From NCBI GenBank assembly GCA_044238605.1, contig JBIICY010000003.1, positions 124,001 to 188,000 on the forward strand: DNA of 64,000 bases, written 5' to 3'. Shown one piece after another: positions 52,968 through 61,697 of the stretch. The notes beneath the pieces were generated by a model that was not told the DNA's origin, did no database searches, and saw nothing but the letters and a program-made list of their open reading frames with translations. The position numbers and the translations under genes are program-made. This DNA comes from UBA10438 sp044238605. GTDB lineage: Bacteria; Bacteroidota; Ignavibacteria; Kapaibacteriales; Kapaibacteriaceae. Each line of letters begins with the position of its first letter. Within the stretch, counting starts at the first letter, position 1.

Positions 52968-53423
52968 CTACTCTCTCTCGATGATCAATGTAACGGGTCC
53001 ATCATTAACGAGATGAACGTCCATCATAGCACCAAAAACACCAGTTGCGATCGTTGTTTGTGGATGGTCTGCTGTCTGAGCTCGCAGTGATTCAACCAAT
53101 TCATCATACAGCGGCTGGGCGTATTCTGGACGTGCGGCGTTGATAAACGACGGTCGGGTTCCTTTTGTGAGTTCACCATACAAGGTGAACTGCGAAACCA
53201 CAAGTATCCCGCCTCCAACGTCAAGTACAGATCTGTTCATCTTGCCGTCGTCATCAGGGAATACACGTAGTGCGAGAAGCTTTTGAGCAATCCATGCACA
53301 GGTTTGATGCGAGTCCGTGTGGGTGATTCCTAAGAGTACCAACAGCCCCTTCTCGATAGATCCAACAGTTCGATGCTCAACCTCTACTCGGGCGTTGTGT
53401 ACCCGTTGTACCAATGCAATCAT
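52968..53423 (-). CDS. dtd: D-aminoacyl-tRNA deacylase
   Basis: Dtd frees tRNA from wrongly attached D-amino acids. From ATG 53423 the 151-residue product has the two family motifs SQFTLYGELTKGTRPSF and NDGPVTLIIE (Gly-cis-Pro loop). The longer frame upstream is not needed. It diverges from the DUF4920 gene. Confidence 0.96.
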   Translation of the reverse strand: MIALVQRVHNARVEVEHRTVGSIEKGLLVLLGITHTDSHQTCAWIAQKLLALRVFPDDDGKMNRSVLDVGGGILVVSQFTLYGELTKGTRPSFINAARPEYAQPLYDELVESLRAQTADHPQTTIATGVFGAMMDVHLVNDGPVTLIIERE

Positions 53424-53450
53424 GTAGTTCGATATCCGTGAGTGCTTGCG

Positions 53451-53458
53451 TAGCTTTG
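53451..53458 (+). promoter_or_regulatory. -7 box for the DUF4920 gene
   Basis: TAGCTTTG is an exact TAnnTTTG, 35 nt before ATG 53494, which also has a GAAGGA ribosome site. It lies in the divergent region with dtd. Confidence 0.5.
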
Positions 53459-53493
53459 AAATCAGATTGAACGAATATCCGAAGGAAAATCTC

Positions 53494-53961
53494 ATGAAAC
53501 ATGCTTTGCTACTCGTGCTACTTGCGTTGGCATCTATCGCCTATGCCTCGGAACAGCCAAAGCCTGCATCAGCAAAGAAGGGACGTCAGTACGGGGCTGG
53601 TGTTCCCGCATCCGCAGCGCCTGTAGCGCTTGCTGATGCACTTAAGCAGCAAATGTTTTCCAAGACAATAACAATTGTTGGTAAGGTTAAAGAAGTATGC
53701 TCGGTAAAAGGCTGCTGGATGATCTTGAACGACGGCGGAACGAAGGTACGGGTCACGTTTAAGGATTATGGATTCTTTATGCCGCGAAACCTTGTGGGCA
53801 AGAAGATTGTCGCAACTGGAGTGTTGTCGGTGGAAACAGTTTCTCAAGCTGATGCAAGGCATTACGCTGAGGATGCCGGCAAGTCGAAGAAAGAAATCGA
53901 AAAGATCATTGGGGATCAGCAAGAGTTCAACTTCGAGTCCACCGGCGTTCGAGTATTGTAA
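53494..53961 (+). CDS. DUF4920 domain periplasmic protein
   Basis: The 155-residue product has a signal peptide (MKHALLLVLLALASIAYA) and the DUF4920 core (VGKVKEVCSVKGCWMILND, then VRVTFKDYGFFMPRNLVGK), with a conserved Cys pair. The family is found in Bacteroidota and its function is unknown; the fold resembles OB-like domains. It may be co-transcribed with the following AIM24-family gene (21 nt apart). Confidence 0.87.
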   Translation: MKHALLLVLLALASIAYASEQPKPASAKKGRQYGAGVPASAAPVALADALKQQMFSKTITIVGKVKEVCSVKGCWMILNDGGTKVRVTFKDYGFFMPRNLVGKKIVATGVLSVETVSQADARHYAEDAGKSKKEIEKIIGDQQEFNFESTGVRVL

Positions 53962-53982
53962 AAACAGTAACAGAGGTTGATC

Positions 53983-54660
53983 ATGCAGTTTACAATTGAG
54001 CATGCCCCGTTATATGCTACGCTTCGTGTAGACATGGAGCGTGGAGAGCGTTTTCGTGCCGAACCCGGTGCGATGCTTTCAATGAGCCCGAGTATCGAGC
54101 TTGAAACTACGACGGCGGGCAAGGGGCTTATGGGCACCATTAAAGCGGCCGTTGGTGGCGAGTCGATCTTTGCCTCGATCTATTCGGCAGTTCATGCACC
54201 CGGCGAGTTGTTTCTGGCCCCCGCTCATCCTGGCGATATCGTGCGCATTGATCTTCAGCAGCAAACGATTCTGGCATATGGCGGTTCCTACTTGGCGGGG
54301 AGTCCCGAGCTAACGATGAGCGCTCGAGGATCACTCAAGGCTATGGTTTCAGGGCATGATCTGTTCCTGACGGTTCTTACGGGTACCGGACCAGTGTTTC
54401 TCAGTAGCTTCGGAGCAATCTATACACGTACTCTGGGCGTAGGTGAATCCTATGTTGTTGATACTGGGCATATCGTTGGATTTACCGACGGCATGCATTA
54501 TTCGATCAAAACAGCCTCTCGGGGTCTATTCTCAACCATGACCAGTGGTGAGGGGCTCGTGTGCCTGTTTACCGGTCCTGGTACGATCTGGATGCAGACG
54601 CGCAATGTTAGAGGATTTGCTAAGTCGTTGATCCCGTATTTACCCGCCAGTGGCAGCTGA
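53983..54660 (+). CDS. TIGR00266/AIM24 family protein
   Basis: From ATG 53983 the 225-residue beta-rich protein matches the TIGR00266/AIM24 family (RAEPGAMLSMSPSIELET, TGTGPVFLSSFGAI, SGEGLVCLFTGPGTIWMQTRN). The family is widespread and uncharacterised in bacteria; AIM24 in yeast is mitochondrial. It has no signal peptide or membrane segment. Confidence 0.9.
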   Translation: MQFTIEHAPLYATLRVDMERGERFRAEPGAMLSMSPSIELETTTAGKGLMGTIKAAVGGESIFASIYSAVHAPGELFLAPAHPGDIVRIDLQQQTILAYGGSYLAGSPELTMSARGSLKAMVSGHDLFLTVLTGTGPVFLSSFGAIYTRTLGVGESYVVDTGHIVGFTDGMHYSIKTASRGLFSTMTSGEGLVCLFTGPGTIWMQTRNVRGFAKSLIPYLPASGS

Positions 54661-54682
54661 TAGACTGGTAATGTGGGTTTGA

Positions 54683-54711
54683 TTTGAAACCACACCAATA
54701 CGGTATCTTTG
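54683..54711 (+). promoter_or_regulatory. thyX: Promoter of thyX with both boxes, leaderless
   Basis: TTTG (54683-54686) and TATCTTTG (54704-54711) are 17 nt apart and fit the Bacteroidota -33/-7 consensus. The -7 box ends 4 nt before ATG 54716, so transcription should begin at or next to the start codon. This is the clearest promoter in the window. Confidence 0.7.
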
Positions 54712-54715
54712 CTCC

Positions 54716-55552
54716 ATGACAGAAGAAGTAGCTGCTCTCGTTGGGAAGGAATTCCCATGCCTTGATAAGGGCTTTGTTCGACTCATCGACGTCATGGGAG
54801 ATGATAATGCAATCGTCCAGGCGGCGCGGGTTTCGTATGGCTCAGGAACAAAAAAGGTCCATGAAGACCGCGGCCTGATTCGCTACTTGATGCGCCATCT
54901 TCATACGACGCCGTTTGAGATGGTGGAATTCAAGTTCCATATGAAGCTGCCAATCTTCGTAGCACGTCAGTGGATACGTCACCGCACGGCTAACGTCAAT
55001 GAGTACTCAGGACGGTACTCAGAGATGAAGGATGAGTTCTACGTGCCTGCTCCCGAGCAGATCCGTGCGCAAAGTGCGATCAATAAGCAGGGACGTGCCG
55101 ACGAATCATTTGCTCCAGAGGAGTCAGACCGTGTGCGCTCTATGATGCGCACGACGCAGGAGCACCTGTACTCGGAGTACCAGGAGCTGCTTGATACAAG
55201 CCTTGCACGCGAAATCGCTCGAATCAATCTTCCGGTTTCCAACTACACGGAATGGTACTGGAAAATCGATCTGCACAACCTGTTCCACTTCCTGCGACTG
55301 CGTATCGACTCTCATGCTCAGTACGAGATACGCGTCTATGGCGAGGCTATGGCCCAGATTGTGAAAGCTGCCGTGCCGCTGGCATATGAGGCCTTTGAGG
55401 ATTATATCCTAAACTCACAGAAGTTCTCCCATCAGGAACTCGGCGTGATCAAGTCATTGTTGTCTTCGATGCCATCGGAAGATGAGCTCGTGGCTCGCGG
55501 TCTTAGTGGACGTGAAGCACGGGAGTTTATCGACAAGCTATCTCGTCAGTAA
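54716..55552 (+). CDS. thyX: FAD-dependent thymidylate synthase ThyX
   Basis: ThyX makes dTMP from dUMP using methylene-tetrahydrofolate and FAD. The 278-residue protein carries the signature RHRTANVNEYSGRY (residues 88-101), close to the consensus RHRxxSxNExSxRY. The extended C-terminus (SSMPSEDELVARGLSGREAR) is as in other Bacteroidota homologues. The next gene begins 2 nt after its stop. Confidence 0.97.
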   Translation: MTEEVAALVGKEFPCLDKGFVRLIDVMGDDNAIVQAARVSYGSGTKKVHEDRGLIRYLMRHLHTTPFEMVEFKFHMKLPIFVARQWIRHRTANVNEYSGRYSEMKDEFYVPAPEQIRAQSAINKQGRADESFAPEESDRVRSMMRTTQEHLYSEYQELLDTSLAREIARINLPVSNYTEWYWKIDLHNLFHFLRLRIDSHAQYEIRVYGEAMAQIVKAAVPLAYEAFEDYILNSQKFSHQELGVIKSLLSSMPSEDELVARGLSGREAREFIDKLSRQ

Positions 55553-55554
55553 CC

Positions 55555-56601
55555 ATGAACATGTGGCTCGGATATATCCGCACGATCATTGCCCCAATGG
55601 CAATGGCTGTAGCTCTTGCGAGCTGCACAGGAGATGTTGAGCCCACTGCGCCGTTGTATCCGGAGATTCCGTCGCACCTAGCCCGAGTGCCTGTACCAGC
55701 GGATAATCCCCTCACACCCGCTAAAGTTGAGTTGGGACGTCAGCTCTTTTACGACACCCGACTCTCGGGAGACGGAACAGTTGCATGCGCTTCATGTCAC
55801 AGTCCACAGCTTGCATTTTCCGATGCGCCGAATCAAGTTAGCAGAGGAGTAAATGGGGCTCGCGGACAGCGCAACAGTCCAACTATCGTTAACGCTGCTT
55901 ACCGTACGTCGTTCTTCTGGGACGGCAGAGCATCGACGCTTGAACAACAAGCTATGGCTGCGTTCTTGAGTTCGGTCGAGATGGATGCAGACACTGTTGC
56001 TGTTGCCACAGTGATAAGATCTGCTGCCTATGCTCGGCCGTGGCAGAGTGCATTCGGCGACACTGCCGTTACCATGCATCGCGTTATGCAGGCAATTGCC
56101 AGCTTCGAGCGCACGATCGTAAGTGCTAATAGTCGTTATGATCAGTATGTGCTCGGCAACACGTCGGCGCTGACGTCACAAGAGCGCGAGGGCATGAATC
56201 TGTTTTTCAGTAACAGAACGATGTGTGGTTCGTGTCATGGTGGACAGGACTTTACCAATGATCAGTTTCAGAACATTGGGTTGTTTAGTCACTACTTCGA
56301 CCGTGGTCGGTACAACGTGACAAAGGACCCGAAGGACGAAGGACTGTTCAAGACACCAACATTGCGAAACATTGCCCTCACGCCGCCCTATATGGCCAGC
56401 GGCGATGCTGAGAAAGGGCCGATGAATACACTCGAGCAAGTCGTTGATCACTACAATGACGGTGGCCTGCCGTTTCCGAACAGAGACAAGCGCGTGAAGA
56501 AACTTAATCTCACAGATGCTGAAAAAGCTGCGCTCGTAGCGTTTATGAAATCGTTAACAGATTCATCGGCATTACGAAATCCTCAATGGCAAAAACCGTA
56601 G
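55555..56601 (+). CDS. Di-heme cytochrome c peroxidase (CcpA/MauG family), lipoprotein
   Basis: The 348-residue product has a lipobox (LASC, Cys24) and two heme-binding motifs CASCH (78-82) and CGSCH (224-228), with conserved WDGRASTLEQQA and FKTPTLRNIALTPPYM. These enzymes reduce hydrogen peroxide in the periplasm using cytochrome electrons. The lipid anchor is predicted. It directly follows thyX (2 nt), but the functions are unrelated. Confidence 0.93.
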   Translation: MNMWLGYIRTIIAPMAMAVALASCTGDVEPTAPLYPEIPSHLARVPVPADNPLTPAKVELGRQLFYDTRLSGDGTVACASCHSPQLAFSDAPNQVSRGVNGARGQRNSPTIVNAAYRTSFFWDGRASTLEQQAMAAFLSSVEMDADTVAVATVIRSAAYARPWQSAFGDTAVTMHRVMQAIASFERTIVSANSRYDQYVLGNTSALTSQEREGMNLFFSNRTMCGSCHGGQDFTNDQFQNIGLFSHYFDRGRYNVTKDPKDEGLFKTPTLRNIALTPPYMASGDAEKGPMNTLEQVVDHYNDGGLPFPNRDKRVKKLNLTDAEKAALVAFMKSLTDSSALRNPQWQKP

Positions 56602-56716
56602 TGTTACGGCTCCATCGCCCCAGTTACGCAAAAGAAATATTGTCGTAACGATTACCTGACAGCCACACATGAGATTTGCGGGAGTTCTTCCTTCTGCAAT
56701 CGTTCTGTGTGGGGCA

Positions 56717-57733
56717 ATGATAAACTCTAAGAGAATCCTCTTCATCTGTGGGTCGATTAATCAGACCACGATGATGATGAAGATCGCTGAATACCTGCCA
56801 ATGTATGAGTGCTGGTTTACTCCACACTATACCGACGGCCTTCTGAGTGTGCTTGAGCGAAACGGTCTTCTTGAATGGACCATCGTTGGGAAAGGCCATC
56901 AACAACGTTCAGCTGATCTGCTGCGAGAGCACAATCTCAATATCGACTTCGCTGGACGCCAGCATTGCTACGATCTGATTGTAACCTGCAGCGACCTGTT
57001 TCTTCCTCGCAACATTCGAAACAAGCGCATCGTACTTGTGCAGGAAGGCATGACGGACCCCGAGACCATCATGTATCACGTTGTGAAGTCGCTCCGACTG
57101 CCACGCTACTTGGCATCAACGTCAACATTTGGTCTGTCCCATGCCTATGAGCGGATGTGTGTTGCTTCTGAAGGGTATAAAGAGTTGTTCGTTCGGAAAG
57201 GGGCTAATCCTGAGAAGATCGTTGTAACTGGAATCCCAAACTTCGATGACTGTAGCTCACTGGTGGCGGCTCCACCGCACACGTCGGGTTTTGTACTTGT
57301 TGCAACGAGCGATGCTAGGGAGACATTTAAGTACGAGAATCGACGCAAAACGATTGAACATGCAGTGCGTTTAGCAGCGGGACGTAAACTCGTCTTCAAG
57401 CTTCATCCAAATGAGAATGTTGCACGAGCGGTCCGTGAAATCGAGCAGTATGCTCCCGGCGCAACCGTCTACCACAACTGCAGTATCGACCCACTGATCG
57501 CACACTGTGATGTGTTGATCACGAAGTACAGCTCCTGTGTCTATGTAGGCATTGCCCTAGGTAAGGAAGTGCATAGCGACTTCCCACTGGACGAGCTGCG
57601 CAGACTGTGCCCGATACAGAATGGAGGAACATCAGCCAGAGCAATTGCGGATGAATGTGATGACTTACTCCGCAGGCCGTCTTGTAATGTCTACTCTCTT
57701 GCTGATGTGGCTCTATCGCGGAGGGCATCATGA
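56717..57733 (+). CDS. GT-B-like glycosyltransferase or CDP-glycerol-transferase-like protein
   Basis: From ATG 56717 the 338-residue product has features of the GT-B fold: an N-terminal strand-loop (RILFICGSINQTTMMMKIA), RIVLVQEGMTDP, a mid-protein VTGIPNFDD, and the C-terminal KLHPNENV with ITKYSSCVYVGIALGKEVHS, as in CDP-glycerol glycerophosphotransferases and UDP-GlcNAc epimerase-like glycosyltransferases. An in-frame ATG at 56669 would add 16 residues without support. It is the first gene of the sugar operon and overlaps the next by 4 nt. Acceptor and donor are unknown. Confidence 0.7.
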   Translation: MINSKRILFICGSINQTTMMMKIAEYLPMYECWFTPHYTDGLLSVLERNGLLEWTIVGKGHQQRSADLLREHNLNIDFAGRQHCYDLIVTCSDLFLPRNIRNKRIVLVQEGMTDPETIMYHVVKSLRLPRYLASTSTFGLSHAYERMCVASEGYKELFVRKGANPEKIVVTGIPNFDDCSSLVAAPPHTSGFVLVATSDARETFKYENRRKTIEHAVRLAAGRKLVFKLHPNENVARAVREIEQYAPGATVYHNCSIDPLIAHCDVLITKYSSCVYVGIALGKEVHSDFPLDELRRLCPIQNGGTSARAIADECDDLLRRPSCNVYSLADVALSRRAS

Positions 57734-58569
57734 ATATGCCGCACGTTGTTGTAGTGTGCCAAGCACGCATGGGCTCCACGCGCCTTCCGGGAAAAGTGAT
57801 GCTCCCTCTTGCCGGAGCCCCCTTACTGCAACGATTCGTTGAGCGAGTATCGCGTGCGAAGTATGCACATGCCGTTGTGGTTGCTACAACAATGCGCACA
57901 GAGGACGGCGCTATCGTAAAGATGTGTGATGCTCACGGCTGGAACTGGTATCGCGGGCATACAACTGATCTGCTTGATAGAACCTATCACGCCGCAGTGA
58001 CGCATGATGCAGACATCGTTGTGAAGGTTCCGTCGGATTGTCCGCTCATCGACCCCGACATCATCGATCTTGTGGTTGAGCGCTTCCTAGAGCGATATCC
58101 GAACGTTGAATACACCAGCAATCTCCACCCGGCAACGTGGCCCGATGGCAATGACGTGGAGGTGATGTCGATTAACGCACTGCGAAAAGCCTTCGTTACT
58201 GCAAAAGCACCCCACGAGCGCGAGCATACCACACCATGGTTGTGGGATGGCAACAATAGCGTGCAGTGCAGCAATGTGATCAATCCGAATGGAAAAGACC
58301 TGAGCATGAGTCATCGCTGGACAATTGATTATCACGATGATTACAAACTTATCCGTTCTGTCTACGATGCGCTGTATCCTGAGAACCCAGAGTTCTCCTT
58401 CGCAGACATCGTTGATCACATCGAGCAGCATCCGGAGGTGGCAATGACAAACGCTCATCTCTGCGGAGTAAACTGGTACCGGCATCATCTTGATGTGCTG
58501 CAGACTATCCATCCATCGGAAACACGTTTCTGGACAGGCGAAACATCTTCATCATCGGAGGCGGCATGA
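57730..58569 (+). CDS. SpsF-like cytidylyltransferase family protein
   Basis: The 279-residue protein has the nucleotide-binding loop VVCQARMGSTRLPGKVMLPLAG and KVPSDCPLIDPDIID of the CMP-Kdo synthetase/SpsF group. SpsF proteins activate or modify acidic sugars for spore coat or capsule; CTP use is likely. It overlaps the GT-B gene upstream and the transketolase gene downstream by 4 nt each. Together with the NeuB-like gene it suggests a CMP-activated keto-acid sugar. Confidence 0.85.
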   Translation: MNMPHVVVVCQARMGSTRLPGKVMLPLAGAPLLQRFVERVSRAKYAHAVVVATTMRTEDGAIVKMCDAHGWNWYRGHTTDLLDRTYHAAVTHDADIVVKVPSDCPLIDPDIIDLVVERFLERYPNVEYTSNLHPATWPDGNDVEVMSINALRKAFVTAKAPHEREHTTPWLWDGNNSVQCSNVINPNGKDLSMSHRWTIDYHDDYKLIRSVYDALYPENPEFSFADIVDHIEQHPEVAMTNAHLCGVNWYRHHLDVLQTIHPSETRFWTGETSSSSEAA

Positions 58570-59423
58570 ATGTAGTTGATACACAAACACTCGAGCGAAC
58601 AGCGCGCAACGTGCGCGAGCATATCCTTCGGATGTCTACAAATGGTGGTGCATTTACAGGGGCTTCGCTATCCTGTGCCGACATCCTTGTGTATCTCTAT
58701 TCACAATACCTAAGGATTGGCCCAGATTCTCTAGATGATGAGTATCGCGACATCCTGCTGCTTTCAAAGGGCCATGATGTGCCAGCACTTTATGGTGTTT
58801 TTGCAGAACTCGGCTACATCGATCCGGCTAGGTTGCAGCATCACTTATCAACCAACGATTCGATCTACTGGCATCCAAATCGTGATATCCCTGGTGTCGA
58901 ATTTCACTCGGGCTCCCTTGGACATTTGCTGAGTGTTGGCATCGGCATGGCAATCGACGCCCGGATGAAAGGACTGCCAACGCGCGTAGTAGTGATTGTT
59001 GGTGACGGTGAACTAAATGAAGGGTCGATGTGGGAAGGGGCACTTACTGCCGCCGCTCTTAAGGTTGATAACCTGATTATGGTGGTAGACCGTAACGGGT
59101 TCCAAGCCAACATGAGAACCGAAGAGCTGATACCGTTGGAGCCCCTTGAAGACAAGTTCCGTTCGTTCGGCTGGTTTGTGCATCAGGCCGATGGACATGA
59201 CTTTGATGACCTCGATCAGACGTTCAAGGCCCTGCTGACCGATCAGGACAGACCCAATGTTGTGATCGCCATAACACAGCGAGGAAAGGGAGTTCCATCC
59301 ATTTCTGATAGGGCAGACAGATGGTTCTGCGACTTTTCGCTTCATGAAGTATTGGAGCTCATCGACGAACTCAATGGCAAGTCAACGGCCGAACTTACAT
59401 CCGAAACTCTGGTGGTACGATGA
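58566..59423 (+). CDS. Transketolase-like, N-terminal (TPP-binding) subunit
   Basis: The 285-residue protein corresponds to the pyrophosphate-binding half of transketolase: SKGHDVPALYGVFAELGY, FHSGSLGHLLSVGIGMA and the TPP/Mg motif GDGELNEGSMWEGALTAA followed by VVDRNGFQ. The other half is the next gene, so the enzyme is a two-subunit transketolase. In a sugar cluster it probably moves a two-carbon ketol unit to build an unusual ketose; the substrate is not known. Confidence 0.9.
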   Translation: MNVVDTQTLERTARNVREHILRMSTNGGAFTGASLSCADILVYLYSQYLRIGPDSLDDEYRDILLLSKGHDVPALYGVFAELGYIDPARLQHHLSTNDSIYWHPNRDIPGVEFHSGSLGHLLSVGIGMAIDARMKGLPTRVVVIVGDGELNEGSMWEGALTAAALKVDNLIMVVDRNGFQANMRTEELIPLEPLEDKFRSFGWFVHQADGHDFDDLDQTFKALLTDQDRPNVVIAITQRGKGVPSISDRADRWFCDFSLHEVLELIDELNGKSTAELTSETLVVR

Positions 59424-60367
59424 ATCCATACGAAGAACTCCTTCTGCGTCACTGTCAGAATTCTGGCGAACTCATGGTTCTCACTGCCGAGAATAGAGGG
59501 CATCTTCGAACGGTACCGCCGTTCCTCGGCGATCGATTTATTGATGTCGGCATTGCCGAACAAACGATGATAGGAATGGCCGCAGGTATGGCAATGCGTG
59601 GCAGGACAGTTGTTACACATGCTCTGGCGGCCTTCATTACAATGCGTTCGTATGAGTTCATTCGCGATGATGTTGGTATCCCAAACGCATCAGTGATCAT
59701 GGTTGGTATGGTGCCTGGAGTCCTTAGTGACGGCAACGGGCCTACACACCAAGCCATTGAGGATGTGGCTATCATGAGAGGCATCCCAAATATCGGTGTG
59801 TTCTGTCCATGCGATATCGACGAATTCGTTGAAGGGATGGACTATCTCATCACCGATGGCAGGCCCTACTACGTTCGCTACATAGGTATGCCTGCAAGCT
59901 TTGTGCATACCGAGCCGTTCATCCCCGGGGTTGCAGAGGTACTTCACACATCCGATGCAGCAGAATCAGATGTAACCATCCTTACATACGGGTATATGTG
60001 CAGAATTGCACACGCAGTCATCCCGTTGCTAGAGGCAAAGGACATCCGTGTACGGCTTGTCAACATGCGAACGCTGAAACCAGTTGATGAGCGACGCATT
60101 ATCGAAGAGCTGCAGCAATCACAGGTGGTCGTGACATTAGAAGATCACCTTAGCACCGGTGGACTCTTCTCCATCGTTGCAGAAGTGCTCCTTCGAAATC
60201 ATCCAGAACACCATGCCCGTGTACTTCCGATTGCATTGTCATCCTGGTTTAAGCCTGGTAGACTTCAGGAGGTTCTGGCCCATGAGGGCCTGGATCCGAT
60301 AGCTATCGCAGCACGAATCGAGACATATATCACCACACATGTACAGGAGCATGGCGCCCATGAATAA
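59420..60367 (+). CDS. Transketolase-like, C-terminal subunit
   Basis: The 315-residue protein is the pyrimidine-binding and C-terminal part of transketolase, with the catalytic Glu region DVGIAEQTMIGMAAGMA, RGRTVVTHALAAFITMRSYEFIRDD, and the C-terminal VNMRTLKPVDERRI. It overlaps the N-terminal subunit by 4 nt, so the two are made together. Deoxyxylulose phosphate synthase is excluded by the split architecture and motifs. Confidence 0.9.
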   Translation: MNPYEELLLRHCQNSGELMVLTAENRGHLRTVPPFLGDRFIDVGIAEQTMIGMAAGMAMRGRTVVTHALAAFITMRSYEFIRDDVGIPNASVIMVGMVPGVLSDGNGPTHQAIEDVAIMRGIPNIGVFCPCDIDEFVEGMDYLITDGRPYYVRYIGMPASFVHTEPFIPGVAEVLHTSDAAESDVTILTYGYMCRIAHAVIPLLEAKDIRVRLVNMRTLKPVDERRIIEELQQSQVVVTLEDHLSTGGLFSIVAEVLLRNHPEHHARVLPIALSSWFKPGRLQEVLAHEGLDPIAIAARIETYITTHVQEHGAHE

Positions 60368-61697
60368 GCATACATTTCCACCGATTCGTCGCTCTCAAGA
60401 ACTGCTGCAACGCGCAGAGGGCATTATACCAGCATACACACAGACCCTTGCCAAAGGTCCGCAGCAATATGTTCAAGGTGTTGCGCCATCCTACGCACAG
60501 CGGGGTAAAGGGGCGTACTTGTGGGATGTAGACGATAATCGGTATCTCGATTACACGATGGGCGTGGGCCCTGTCATACTCGGCTATTCGCATCCAGTGA
60601 TCAACCGCGCAATTGAGGAGCAATTGCATGACGGGATTACCTTCTCGCTCATGCATCCGCTCGAGGTTGAGGTGGCAGAACTTCTCAGAGAGATGATCCC
60701 CTCAATCGAGTGTGTGCGATACTCAAAAACTGGTTGCGATGTAACGTCAGCAGCCGTGCGGCTTGCACGCGCGCACACAGGACGCAACACGATACTCTGC
60801 TGCGGATACCACGGATGGCATGATTGGTACATCGCAGTTACGGACCGTTCTGCCGGTATTCCAGAGGCAGTAAAGAACCTTACATACACGTTTACGTATA
60901 ACAACATCCAGAGCGTGATTGATGCCGTAGATGATGATACAGCCGCAATCATCCTTGAACCGGTTGTGTTCGAAGAACCTCAAGACGGTTTTCTCGAAGA
61001 CCTACGTGAACTATGCAATGAACGCGGCATAGTCTTGATCTTCGATGAGATGTGGACGGGCTTTCGCATTGCAGGAGGGGGCGCACAGGAATACTACGAT
61101 GTCGAAGCTGACCTGGTGTGCTATTCAAAGGCGATCGCTAATGGAATGCCCCTGTCTGTCCTTGCAGGTAAGGCCGACATCATGCGTCACCTTGAACACG
61201 ACGTATTCTTCTTTACCACTTTTGGTGGAGAAGCGCTTTCGCTTGCGGCCGCAAAGGCAACAATGAAGATCATTCGCGATGAGAGTATCCCGATTCGCAT
61301 TCATGCTATAGGCGGAGCGTTAAAGGACGGAATCAACGACGCAAAGGAACAGTTCGGCTGTGATTTTATGTCATGCCAAGGCCTCGGCATGCGCACCATT
61401 ATCAACTTCAACTCTTCCTACGGAGACCCGCTGTTGATGAAATCATATCTCCAGCAGGAGCTCCTCATACGTGGCGTTCTTTGGTCGGGAACACATAACA
61501 TCTCTGCGGCGCATACGCAGCATGACATCGATCATACGATAGGCGCGTATCGTGAAATCCTTCCCAGTCTGAAGGAACACGTTGATTCGGGAACACTTGC
61601 GGCTGCACTGCATGGTAAGCCCGTAGAACCCGTGTTTCGCAAAACATCGAATTTTAACATGAAGCCCAGACACAATGATGGAGTGCTTCAGAAATGA
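60360..61697 (+). CDS. PLP aminotransferase, glutamate-1-semialdehyde-aminomutase-like
   Basis: From ATG 60360 the 445-residue product is a class III aminotransferase with YLDYTMGVGPVILGY, HGWHDWYIA, FDEMWTGFR and the PLP lysine in CYSKAIANG (Lys257). It resembles HemL, but its sugar-operon setting and 8-nt overlap with the transketolase gene point to amination of a keto-sugar rather than heme synthesis. In-frame ATGs at 60339 and 60351 are too close to the ribosome site to be preferred. Confidence 0.87.
   Translation: MNKHTFPPIRRSQELLQRAEGIIPAYTQTLAKGPQQYVQGVAPSYAQRGKGAYLWDVDDNRYLDYTMGVGPVILGYSHPVINRAIEEQLHDGITFSLMHPLEVEVAELLREMIPSIECVRYSKTGCDVTSAAVRLARAHTGRNTILCCGYHGWHDWYIAVTDRSAGIPEAVKNLTYTFTYNNIQSVIDAVDDDTAAIILEPVVFEEPQDGFLEDLRELCNERGIVLIFDEMWTGFRIAGGGAQEYYDVEADLVCYSKAIANGMPLSVLAGKADIMRHLEHDVFFFTTFGGEALSLAAAKATMKIIRDESIPIRIHAIGGALKDGINDAKEQFGCDFMSCQGLGMRTIINFNSSYGDPLLMKSYLQQELLIRGVLWSGTHNISAAHTQHDIDHTIGAYREILPSLKEHVDSGTLAAALHGKPVEPVFRKTSNFNMKPRHNDGVLQK

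Noticed and set aside
56602..56716. Regulatory element in the 115-nt gap before the sugar operon
   Set aside because: I see no exact TAnnTTTG box, clear hairpin or repeat in it, so the operon promoter is not assigned.
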